This document shows, one piece after another, positions 37,614-44,979 of a stretch of DNA of 64,000 bases. Positions within the stretch are counted from its first letter, which is position 1, and every line of letters begins with the position of its first letter. Both the position numbers and the translations under genes were made by a program. The notes under the pieces are model-generated. The model was not told where the DNA came from and ran no database searches. It saw only the letters and a program-made list of their open reading frames with translations. This DNA is from Sutcliffiella horikoshii (GTDB lineage Bacteria > Bacillota > Bacilli > Bacillales > Bacillaceae_I). The stretch spans positions 1 through 64,000 of the forward strand of contig NZ_JAIVKY010000009.1 in NCBI RefSeq assembly GCF_020524325.1, given 5' to 3'.

Positions 37614-38225
37614 TCACACTCGCTTCTCCAAATCTTTCGCCGTCTTGCTTGTTTCCACGTCCTTTTCATTTTTCAGCGTTCCAAATAGTACATCTACAAA
37701 AGGTGTGGATACTCCATACCAAAAATTTTCGTTCTTAAAATGATGAAGAATATGCGTCTTTTTCACCCATTTACCAAATTTCGTCCGAGGTTTGATTGGT
37801 CGGTGCGCAACGTAGTGTTTCCACTCGTAAAGAAAGAGCATCATCATCAACCCGCTTGCAAATCCGAGCGTTAACCCCGAGCTTCCTGCGATTAAGTAGA
37901 ATATTATTGCGAGCACAGACAGATTCGGCAAGCTATACCAAAGCGGTAAAAACAGCAAATGCAAATCATTTGGATTCGTATGGTGGTCATAATGAAGACG
38001 TTTTAACATTTTTAGAAAAAATGAATTTTTCGGAGGCTTCAGGTGAAACACAAATCGGTGTGTCAGGTACTCGCTGAACATAAATGTCAGCATTCCGAAT
38101 GCAAACACCGCCAACAAACCCCACGTCAATCCACTCCAAACTTGGAAACCGATACTTCCCACAATCAGCATTAGTAAAATAGTGATGTCCGGAAACAAAA
38201 AGAACTCCCTGTAATACCCCTTCAT
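37614..38225 (-). CDS. Fatty acid hydroxylase/sterol desaturase superfamily membrane protein
   Basis: A 203-aa membrane di-iron enzyme. Four histidine clusters are present in the usual order: HRFVFH, HYDHH, HYVAH and HILHHFKNE. About four to five hydrophobic segments surround them. These enzymes hydroxylate or desaturate lipid chains; the true substrate is unknown, perhaps a fatty acid or carotenoid. The gene ends 22 bp after the adjacent FadR-like regulator gene on the same strand, so the two may form an operon, which would link it to lipid metabolism. Confidence 0.88.
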   Translation of the reverse strand: MKGYYREFFLFPDITILLMLIVGSIGFQVWSGLTWGLLAVFAFGMLTFMFSEYLTHRFVFHLKPPKNSFFLKMLKRLHYDHHTNPNDLHLLFLPLWYSLPNLSVLAIIFYLIAGSSGLTLGFASGLMMMLFLYEWKHYVAHRPIKPRTKFGKWVKKTHILHHFKNENFWYGVSTPFVDVLFGTLKNEKDVETSKTAKDLEKRV

Positions 38226-38246
38226 CTCTCTTCCCCCTTGTTTTAT

Positions 38247-38924
38247 TTATTTTACAGCGGTTTGATCCTGCCACATTCTGATACTTTGTTCCATCATGTT
38301 GTGCACAAGCTGTTCCGCTTTGTCACCGTCTTTTTTCAAAGCTGCTTCCATCAACTTCATGTAGTAACTCTTGGAGGCATTCCGGTAGGAGGCTTCTGTG
38401 AAATAGTAGGTTGCCATTTTAAGATAAAGATTTCCAAAACTATTGAGAATGAGCAGATAAATAGGATTCGGTGCAGCTGCTGCAAGTCTCCGTTGTAGAT
38501 GCCAGTCATATTCTGCAAAAGAGACAGGGTCGTCTGCGACACTTTCACTTTCTCTCAACAAAGAAATAACCTCCAACGGTTTATGTAAGACCGCTCCTTT
38601 TACATAGGAAGGGGAAAGGTTTTTCCTAAGCTCGAGGAGGTGGATGATAAATTCGTTTGGAATACTCTCCTCTTCATTTAGAATGTGAGCGATTGTCATG
38701 AGATTGCCCTCTTTCCAATAGTCATTCACTGTAGCACGTTGATTATGGCGAATTGTGAGCCAGCCATCCCGTTCAAGACGTTGCAACACTTCACGAATAA
38801 CTGGCCGGCCAACTTCAAATACCGTTGCAAGTTCACGTTCCGAGGGAATTTGTGTACCTGACGCAAACTCAGCATTGAGGATTTTTTGAATAAATAGCTT
38901 TTCTATCTTATCGCTAGCTCGCAT
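38247..38924 (-). CDS. FadR-like GntR-family transcriptional regulator
   Basis: A 225-aa regulator. The GntR winged helix is at 5-70 (PSERELATVFEVGRPVIREVLQRLERDGWLTI), followed by an all-helical ligand domain resembling that of enterobacterial FadR, which binds long-chain acyl-CoA. This is not the TetR-type FadR of B. subtilis. The ATG at 38924 lies 12 bp after GGAGG, a rather long spacing, but no other start is available near it. Just upstream are two TGGTAnTACCA palindromes fitting the FadR-subfamily operator TNGTNNNACNA. The neighbouring fatty-acid hydroxylase is a likely target. Confidence 0.83.
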   Translation of the reverse strand: MRASDKIEKLFIQKILNAEFASGTQIPSERELATVFEVGRPVIREVLQRLERDGWLTIRHNQRATVNDYWKEGNLMTIAHILNEEESIPNEFIIHLLELRKNLSPSYVKGAVLHKPLEVISLLRESESVADDPVSFAEYDWHLQRRLAAAAPNPIYLLILNSFGNLYLKMATYYFTEASYRNASKSYYMKLMEAALKKDGDKAEQLVHNMMEQSIRMWQDQTAVK

Positions 38925-38958
38925 GATAGTTTTAGTCCTCCTTTTTCCCAATAAAAAT

Positions 38959-39000
38959 AAAACTGGTAATACCAAATCTATGTGTGGTATTACCAGTTTA
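38959..39000. promoter_or_regulatory. Paired FadR-type operators that also form a terminator hairpin
   Basis: TGGTAATACCA (38964-38974) and TGGTATTACCA (38985-38995) are each palindromic and 21 bp apart centre to centre. They are also inverted to each other, giving a 15-bp stem (AAACTGGTAATACCA) followed on the minus strand by TTATTTTTATT. It can serve as terminator for the propeller gene and as operator for the regulator. Confidence 0.65.
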
Positions 39001-39037
39001 TATTCTACTCTAATTAATTTCAATAATTTTCTGTTAA

Positions 39038-40117
39038 TTATGCATACCACTTATGCCACATTTTCTTGTTGTTACCTCTTACAAAGGTATCAATTCTGCC
39101 CATGCCCCATGAAACGGCCGCTGGATGGGATTGCACTCCACCACGAGGTGCACCAAGATTGCCCCACTCACTCCAACGTTGGCCATTCCAATATTTTTGC
39201 CACATGCGGTTGTCATCGCCTTTTACAAAAACATCAATCCGATTCGGTGCCCAAGACGCTGCGGCTGGTGCTCCTTCAAACCCGCCTCGTGGGGTGCCTA
39301 GATTCTCCCAACGACTCCAACTTCTTCCGTCCCACCATTTGTGCCACATGCGCTCATTCAATCCTCTGACAAAACAATCGATCCGGTTTGGCCCCCATGA
39401 CACGGCACCCGGGGAACCGGTCAAGCCGCCACGTGGGGAACCAAGATTTTCCCACTGACTCCAGCTGGATCCGTCCCACCACTTGTGCCACATGTTATTG
39501 TCCATGCCTTGAACGAAGCAGTCCAAGCGATTAGCTGACCAAGAAGATACAGATGGCGTACCTTTAAAGCCGCCACGCGGGGAACCTAAATCCTCCCACT
39601 GACTCCAACGCTGTCCATCCCACCACTTGTGCCACATCGCTTCATTGGCACCGCGAGCGAATGTATCGATACGATTTTGTCCCCATGATACAGCTGCCGG
39701 AGAACTTCTCAAGCCGCCTCGTGGTGCACCAAGATCATTCCAGCGACTCCAGCGTCTGCCGTTCCAGAACTTTTGCCATAATCGATTGTCTTCCCCACGA
39801 ACAAACGTGTCGAGACGATTATTAGACCAAGAAGCAACAGCCGGTGCCCCTTTCATACCAAGTAACGGCGATCCAAGGTCCTCCCACTCTCGCCAGCTTG
39901 CACGCATTTCGTTTTCATTGTCGTCCGTTCTGTAATACGGATACGGGAACGGGCGTGGACGAGGATAGTAGTAAGGATAATAATATGGCGCCGGATAATA
40001 TGGATAATAATAAGGATAAAATGGCCTTGGACGAGGATAGACATAAATCAAGCGCTCATCATTCGGCGTTTGCCGATATGCATAAGGATTCTGCCCATAA
40101 TGTTGATAGGAATACAT
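39038..40117 (-). CDS. PLL-like beta-propeller repeat protein with Tyr/Pro-rich N-terminus
   Basis: A 359-aa protein. Residues 1-75 are very rich in Tyr, Pro and Arg (PRPRPFYPYYYPYYPAP), as in some spore-coat or surface proteins. The rest is about six repeats of 48 residues with the pattern W..W..LG.P.GG....PA..SW..NRID.FV.G....MWHKWW.G, the blade motif of PLL-type lectins (fucose- or sugar-binding propellers). There is no signal peptide, so a spore-surface or intracellular location is more likely than Sec export. The ATG at 40117 follows GGGGAGG, which is the 3' arm of a terminator-like hairpin. Function inferred: carbohydrate binding. Confidence 0.8.
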   Translation of the reverse strand: MYSYQHYGQNPYAYRQTPNDERLIYVYPRPRPFYPYYYPYYPAPYYYPYYYPRPRPFPYPYYRTDDNENEMRASWREWEDLGSPLLGMKGAPAVASWSNNRLDTFVRGEDNRLWQKFWNGRRWSRWNDLGAPRGGLRSSPAAVSWGQNRIDTFARGANEAMWHKWWDGQRWSQWEDLGSPRGGFKGTPSVSSWSANRLDCFVQGMDNNMWHKWWDGSSWSQWENLGSPRGGLTGSPGAVSWGPNRIDCFVRGLNERMWHKWWDGRSWSRWENLGTPRGGFEGAPAAASWAPNRIDVFVKGDDNRMWQKYWNGQRWSEWGNLGAPRGGVQSHPAAVSWGMGRIDTFVRGNNKKMWHKWYA

Positions 40118-40123
40118 AAAAAA

Positions 40124-40179
40124 ACCTCCCCTAACTAGACTTCTGCCTAATAGCTTATGCAGAAAGCGTGTGGGGAGGT
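40124..40179 (-). promoter_or_regulatory. Hairpin that pairs the ribosome site of the propeller gene
   Basis: ACCTCCCC and GGGGAGGT (the Shine-Dalgarno of the propeller gene) form the outer stem, with TTCTGC/GCAGAA inside. Seven T's then run up to the start codon. It has the form of an intrinsic terminator for the upstream PH-domain gene that ends exactly at the next start, or of a translational switch. Confidence 0.65.
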
Positions 40180-40211
40180 GCATGTTCTATCTGGTTAATG
40201 GTTGGAGGGGA

Positions 40212-40574
40212 TTATAAGATTTGCTCAGCAATTAAACGATCCAGCTTGCGGATATCCACTTTCTTGTTAATATTCAGCTTGAATGTACCAGCCTTTGTCC
40301 AAAGCTCAAGCTCTGCGTTGGTATCAAATGTACCTCCGTTTTCCGAAGAATACATCACAATGGATTTGAAAGGAATGGTATACATCTCTACTTTTTTGCC
40401 AGTGAGGCCTTGACGATCCGCAATAATAATTCGTTTATTGGTGACAACGGCTATATCGCGGATAGTTTTATACGCAATTTCCGCTCTTTCCCCTTCTATT
40501 AATATATCCTCAATGTCTCGGGTTACAGCTGTTTCTGACATAAAAGTCCAGGTCATTAATGTGTTAACTGCCAT
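40212..40574 (-). CDS. Bacterial PH-domain protein
   Basis: A 120-aa soluble protein with a beta-rich pattern and a C-terminal amphipathic helix (KKVDIRKLDRLIAEQIL), the look of a bacterial pleckstrin-homology (bPH) domain: AVVTNKRIIIADRQGLTGKKVEMYTIPFKSI is typical. Such domains are often of unknown function or modulate membrane-associated processes. The ATG at 40574 follows AGGAGG by seven bases; an in-frame ATG three codons earlier abuts that site. Confidence 0.8.
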   Translation of the reverse strand: MAVNTLMTWTFMSETAVTRDIEDILIEGERAEIAYKTIRDIAVVTNKRIIIADRQGLTGKKVEMYTIPFKSIVMYSSENGGTFDTNAELELWTKAGTFKLNINKKVDIRKLDRLIAEQIL

Positions 40575-41008
40575 GTCTTTCATCCTCCTTTATTTCACTT
40601 ATATTGATAGTATTATATAAAAATCGGATGAATCCTGCATGGAAGAGGGTATTTTTGGAGAATTGGTAGGCAGCGATCTAGCAGAAACCACCAACATATG
40701 GTCTTATCCATTGTAAAAATGATTTATCCATTGTAAGTGGGGACATATCCATTGTAAAAATGATTTATCCATTGTAAAAATCATATATCCATTGTAAATC
40801 CAATATATCCATTTTAACTTTCCAGCTCCCCTTTCCGCACTCTCAAACAAAAAACAAAGCTCCCATAAAAACGGGAGCTTTGCCACCAAATCCACTTTCC
40901 GTGCCAGCATCGAGGGTCAGACCCCTCTTTACCTCTTTACCTCTTTACTACTTCACCGTACAGCGGGTCAGACCCCTTTTTAAGACCCCTTTTTAAGCCC
41001 CCTTCTCC
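40575..41008. repeat. Intergenic composite element, copy 1 (TATCCATTG array, terminator, GGGTCAGACCCC)
   Basis: The word TATCCATTg/t starts at 40705, 40725, 40746, 40766, 40786 and 40806 (20-21 bp apart). It is followed by CTCTCAAACAAAAAACAAAG, the hairpin GCTCCC/GGGAGC (40857-40881) and then the GGGTCAGACCCC pair at 40913-40982. The array and hairpin recur at 44826-44965. No gene is present. Confidence 0.85.
40853..40882 (-). terminator. Terminator of natAB
   Basis: AAAGCTCCC and GGGAGCTTT pair, followed on the minus strand by TGTTTTTTGTTTG. Located about 130 bp past natB. Confidence 0.8.
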
Positions 41009-42166
41009 TTAGTTCATCACCCATTTATCCTTCAAAAACATGATTCTAGCAATCACAAAAGCGATAATAATGCAGATTAGGTTGCTTCCTACCATGATGG
41101 CAAGGTGTTCGTAGTTGATGATGCCGAAGCTTAGTTCCTTCAAGATTGTGAAGATGTTCATGATTGGAATGGCAAAGTGTTGGAAGGAAAGCTCATTAAC
41201 CCCAATGCCAGATATAATCATGATTGGGAACATCCCCATCATCATGATAGGTGAACTGTAGCTTTGTGATTCCTTTAATGTTTTTCCCATGATGCTTGTA
41301 ACCATTAGCAAAGTAGCCGTGAACATCGCATAAACAAACGACACCAAGATGGAAACGATGATTACCATGTAGGCGTCCTCCCCAAACGCTATTGCTTTTT
41401 TAAGATTCTCTGTTAAAAAATTTATCTCAAGTGCCACGACAATTAACGTTATAACACCTGTAATAGAACCTATTGAGGTGATGGTTAACCATTTCGCCAT
41501 AAGCAGTGTCATCCTGTTTACTGGCGTCATCAATAATGCTTCCATCGTCTTCTTTTCTTTTTCACCTGCGAACATGTCAGACGCAGCTGGTCCTGCACCA
41601 ATACCTATAGCCATCCCTAAAATCAACGGCACCAACAAAGCCACAAGGTTGACACCCATGTTATCTTCCGTCAGCTCTTTTTGTTCTAAAGTAAATGGCG
41701 CAATCAAATCTTGGGAGGTCCCTTGCGCTTCCAAACGTTCCGCAATGACCCCCTTTTCAAAGTTTACAAGCGCCGCTCTCACCTGATCCATTAATACGGA
41801 AGAGTTCTGGCTGAACGAATCTCCGATAAGAGTTGCATTTGCAGCCGCTCCACTCTCCACATTTTCTAAAAAATCAGCTCCCAACACCAAGGCAGCCTGT
41901 GCGTCTCCCGCATCCAATGCTGCTTCCGGATCAGCAGATTTTACAAATTCAATTCTCTCAATAGTTGAAAACAATGCTTCCTCCTGTTCACCAAATGTCT
42001 CATTCACTGCCAGGGTAAACGTTTCCCCTTCTCCATCTGACATCATGTTTTCATAAAACAACACAAGTCCTGTCATCATCACTATCGGTAAAAAAACAGT
42101 CAATAAAAGCGTACGTCTGTCTCGGAAAGAGTCTTTCATTTCTTTAAAATAGATTTTACGAAGCAT
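41009..42166 (-). CDS. natB: ABC-2 type permease, NatB-like
   Basis: A 385-aa ABC permease. One hydrophobic helix near 22-40 is followed by a large extracytosolic domain (about 45-175) and then five helices (180-380), the layout of NatB, the sodium-efflux permease of B. subtilis (386 aa). A PLILGMAIGIGAGPAASDMFAGEKEKKTMEALLMTPV segment is typical of ABC-2 exporters. It overlaps natA by 11 bp and has GGGGGAAC as ribosome site. Na+ extrusion is inferred from the pairing with NatA and the NatR/kinase pair across the promoter. Confidence 0.85.
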   Translation of the reverse strand: MLRKIYFKEMKDSFRDRRTLLLTVFLPIVMMTGLVLFYENMMSDGEGETFTLAVNETFGEQEEALFSTIERIEFVKSADPEAALDAGDAQAALVLGADFLENVESGAAANATLIGDSFSQNSSVLMDQVRAALVNFEKGVIAERLEAQGTSQDLIAPFTLEQKELTEDNMGVNLVALLVPLILGMAIGIGAGPAASDMFAGEKEKKTMEALLMTPVNRMTLLMAKWLTITSIGSITGVITLIVVALEINFLTENLKKAIAFGEDAYMVIIVSILVSFVYAMFTATLLMVTSIMGKTLKESQSYSSPIMMMGMFPIMIISGIGVNELSFQHFAIPIMNIFTILKELSFGIINYEHLAIMVGSNLICIIIAFVIARIMFLKDKWVMN

Positions 42167-42908
42167 AATGTTCGTTCCCCCTTACAAGTTTGCTCATGAA
42201 AATATAGTTAAGGTCACGTGACCCTTCAGTTTTATATAACGCTTCCAAAGAGCCATGATGGACGAGCTCCCCTTTGTGCATCATCGCCACCGAATCACAT
42301 AGCATACTCACTTCTTCCATGATGTGACTAGAAAAAATGATCGTTTTCCCCTCACGCTTCAACTGATGGACGAGCTGCCTGAACACATTCGAAGACGTTA
42401 TATCCAACCCAGTGGTCGGCTCGTCAAACAGGATGATATCCGGATTGTGGATCAACGTTCGGGAAATTGCCACTTTTTGACGCATCCCCTTTGAAAACCC
42501 TCCAACCTTACGATTCAAGTAATCTCTCATTCCGAACATTTTTGCCAGTTCCTCGATACGCACCTTTGTCTCATGCTTACTCAATCCATAAAGTGCAGCA
42601 AAATACTCCAAATTTTCCCGAGCAGTCAGGCGGTCATACAAACCAGTTTCCCCTCCAAACAACACGCCTATATTCCTTTTGATGGCATCTGGATTCTTCA
42701 CGGTATCAAATCCAGCAACACTGATAGTCCCCTCTGTAGGCGTTAAAAGGGTTGCAACTGCCCGTAACAACGTGGTTTTCCCCGCACCGTTCTCCCCAAG
42801 CAGTCCCACTACCTGCCCTTTGTTTACCGTAAATGTTACATGCTTAAGCGCCGTCACATAAGCCTTTTTATCTTGAAACTTCTTTGTTACTTGATTAATT
42901 TCGATCAT
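42156..42908 (-). CDS. natA: ABC transporter ATP-binding protein, NatA-like
   Basis: A 250-aa ATPase subunit: Walker A GENGAGKTT near 40-48, Q-loop region GVLFGGETGLYDRLT, signature GFSKGMRQKVAISRT and Walker B IILFDEPTTGLD, with the switch His in FSSHIMEEV. It powers the NatB permease. Length matches B. subtilis NatA (246 aa). The ATG at 42908 follows GAGGTGAAAG; an upstream in-frame start at 42953 would run into the regulatory region. First gene of natAB, divergent from natR. Confidence 0.88.
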   Translation of the reverse strand: MIEINQVTKKFQDKKAYVTALKHVTFTVNKGQVVGLLGENGAGKTTLLRAVATLLTPTEGTISVAGFDTVKNPDAIKRNIGVLFGGETGLYDRLTARENLEYFAALYGLSKHETKVRIEELAKMFGMRDYLNRKVGGFSKGMRQKVAISRTLIHNPDIILFDEPTTGLDITSSNVFRQLVHQLKREGKTIIFSSHIMEEVSMLCDSVAMMHKGELVHHGSLEALYKTEGSRDLNYIFMSKLVRGNEHYAS

Positions 42909-42978
42909 GTTTCTTTCACCTCGTCTGTTTGATTTCTTGTTTTCATCATACAAACTAATTGCCGATGAATCTCTAGTT

Positions 42979-43009
42979 ATGTCGCGAATATTCCATTTGA
43001 TGTCGCGAA
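42979..43009. promoter_or_regulatory. Direct repeats, probable LytTR (NatR) binding site
   Basis: ATGTCGCGAA occurs at 42979-42988 and again at 43000-43009, 21 bp apart on the same face, between the divergent natA and natR starts. LytTR regulators bind paired direct repeats with this spacing. Confidence 0.65.
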
Positions 43010-43098
43010 AATGACCATTCCATCCATTTTGATGGTAAAATAAAGATAATTACCATGAATATGGAATGCAATAATAACATCAAGGTGAGGGTTAAACC

Positions 43099-43797
43099 AT
43101 GCGAGTTGGTCTTGTAGATGACAGATACATAGATTTGGACAAACTAAATGGAATTGTGGCAGCCGTACCGAATGTAGAGATCGTCTTCTCTACTCAATCA
43201 GCGGAAGAAGCCTATGAATATATAAAAAAAGAAGCAGTGGACCTTTTGATTGCAGACATTGAAATGCCGAACCTTTCCGGCTATGAACTAGCAGACATCA
43301 TCCACTCACACGCATTGAATATCGCAGTCATATTTGTGACCGGCAGCAGTGGATATGCCGTCCACGCCTTCGAGTTAAACGTGCACGACTACATCATGAA
43401 GCCCTATCCAAAAGACCGTCTGTTGAAAAGCATAGAAAGATTATTGGAAAAATCCAAGTCTGCTGAAATTGCCGGCAGACTCTATCTTAAACAAAAAAAC
43501 GACATCCACATCGTTCAAAAAAAGGACATCGTTTTTATTGAACGATCTGGCCGTTCCACCACCATCTACACAAAAAGCGGCCCAATCAAAACCTACCAGA
43601 CATTAAATGAACTGGAAGGAGAACTGCGTGAGCGTGACTTTCTCCGCTCCCACCGTTCCTTCATCATCAACATTCATCATGTGAAAAACTTCTCCCTCTA
43701 CGCGAAGAACTCGTACATCGTAACGTTTGAAGGTATGGAGGAACAGGCGATGATCACAAAAGATAAGGTGGACTTTCTGCAAGAGAACTATTTCTAA
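43099..43797 (+). CDS. natR: LytTR-family response regulator, NatR-like
   Basis: A 232-aa response regulator. The receiver domain has Asp in LLIADIEMPNLSGYEL (phosphoacceptor near residue 54), with T in IFVTGSS and K in YIMKPYPKDR. The C-terminal LytTR domain (about 130-230) shows VFIERSGRSTTIYT and FLRSHRSFIIN. Size equals that of B. subtilis NatR (233 aa), which activates natAB. The divergent natAB operon and the direct repeats between them support the same role. GGTGAGG precedes the ATG. Confidence 0.87.
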   Translation: MRVGLVDDRYIDLDKLNGIVAAVPNVEIVFSTQSAEEAYEYIKKEAVDLLIADIEMPNLSGYELADIIHSHALNIAVIFVTGSSGYAVHAFELNVHDYIMKPYPKDRLLKSIERLLEKSKSAEIAGRLYLKQKNDIHIVQKKDIVFIERSGRSTTIYTKSGPIKTYQTLNELEGELRERDFLRSHRSFIINIHHVKNFSLYAKNSYIVTFEGMEEQAMITKDKVDFLQENYF

Positions 43798-43814
43798 AAA
43801 AGGATTGATTAGCG

Positions 43815-44789
43815 TTGAGGACTTCCTTTATTTACTGGGGGGCGCTTGGGGCGCTCTTATTTTTACATATGCATGCACTTTTAGGCGAATGGATTATGTT
43901 CTATATCAGTCTATTGGTTGCCGCAGCACTCACGTTTTATTTTTATAGAAAAATAAATGTACAGATTGCAAGTTTAGATTGGAAAGTCAATAGTGTGCTC
44001 GGAATTGCACAGCTGCTGGTCGTGTCTATTGCCTTATTTGCTCCTCTACCACCTTGGTTGACTTTTGCACCCATATTAGTATTTGCAGCTGGAGAATATG
44101 TGAGGATAACGACCTCTCTCCATTTCACTAGATTACACCGGGACCTAGATCAACACGAGGAACAACGAGCTCACATCAATGAAACGTTCCGGATTGTCCG
44201 CAGCGAGCGACATGATTTCCTCAAACATGTTTCAGCCGTCCACTTTATGCTAGAGGACAGAGAGGCAGAAGAAGCCAAACGATATCTCGATGAGCTTGTG
44301 GAAAACTATGAAGAAACCAACTACTCTATTAGAGGAGAGCGCGGGGTGGTCGCTGGGGTGTTACATCAAATGTACCGACGCGGAAAAGCTGCCGGAGTCA
44401 GTGTGGTTTATGATTTAGACTTACCTTTGTCTACATTACCTATTGGCGACCAGAAAATCGTTGCTCTACTTGGGAATATGTTAAGCAATGGTTTAGACGC
44501 ATGCGAGGAGTGGCAAACGGAACGCGGTCAGCAAGCCATATTGACTTTACAGTTTTATAAACGCAGCGGTCTGTATATGCTGATCTGCAAAAATAACACC
44601 TTGCCTGTACCGGTTAATGTACTTGACTCCCTGTTCGCTACATATGGACATACAACTAAGGGCGGCGAGCACGAGGGGTTAGGGACGAAAATAATCAAGG
44701 ATATCGTGGAGGAGCACCAAGGATTTTTGGATTTTGTGTGTAAAAACGAGGAGTTTACCGTGAAAATTAAAGTTCCGGCGATACGGTAG
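43815..44789 (+). CDS. Sensor histidine kinase (NatK-like)
   Basis: A 324-aa membrane kinase with four hydrophobic segments in residues 5-105, a short linker, and a kinase core whose His lies in RSERHDFLKHVSAVHFML, the SpoB/AgrC-type box. The HATPase domain shows GNMLSNGLDACEE and GLGTKIIKDIVEEH. It starts with TTG, ten bases after AAAAGGA, immediately behind natR, so the two form one operon. Partner of the LytTR regulator by position; the sensed signal may be membrane stress or ions, as proposed for NatK. Confidence 0.86.
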   Translation: MRTSFIYWGALGALLFLHMHALLGEWIMFYISLLVAAALTFYFYRKINVQIASLDWKVNSVLGIAQLLVVSIALFAPLPPWLTFAPILVFAAGEYVRITTSLHFTRLHRDLDQHEEQRAHINETFRIVRSERHDFLKHVSAVHFMLEDREAEEAKRYLDELVENYEETNYSIRGERGVVAGVLHQMYRRGKAAGVSVVYDLDLPLSTLPIGDQKIVALLGNMLSNGLDACEEWQTERGQQAILTLQFYKRSGLYMLICKNNTLPVPVNVLDSLFATYGHTTKGGEHEGLGTKIIKDIVEEHQGFLDFVCKNEEFTVKIKVPAIR

Positions 44790-44979
44790 GTGATGCGGGT
44801 GGATAGGTGACGGTGTAATTGTGGATATCCATTTTAAAAATGATATATCCATTGTAAGTGGGAACATATCCATTGTAAAACTGATATATCCATTGTAAAT
44901 TCCAAATATCCATTTTAGCCCTCTCAAACAAAAAACAAAGCTCCCATAAAACGGGAGCTTTGCCAATATATCTGTCAGC
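44790..44979. repeat. Intergenic composite element, copy 2 (TATCCATTG array and terminator)
   Basis: TATCCATTg/t starts at 44826, 44846, 44867, 44887 and 44907. The spacer words (for example GTAAGTGGGaACA) match those of copy 1 in order, with one unit fewer. The same CTCTCAAACAAAAAACAAAG and GCTCCC/GGGAGC hairpin follow. Confidence 0.85.
44935..44965 (-). terminator. Terminator of the McrBC-like operon
   Basis: AAAGCTCCC and GGGAGCTTT pair around AAAAC, followed on the minus strand by TGTTTTTTGTTTG, 15 bp past the nuclease gene stop. Nearly identical to the natAB terminator. Confidence 0.8.
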
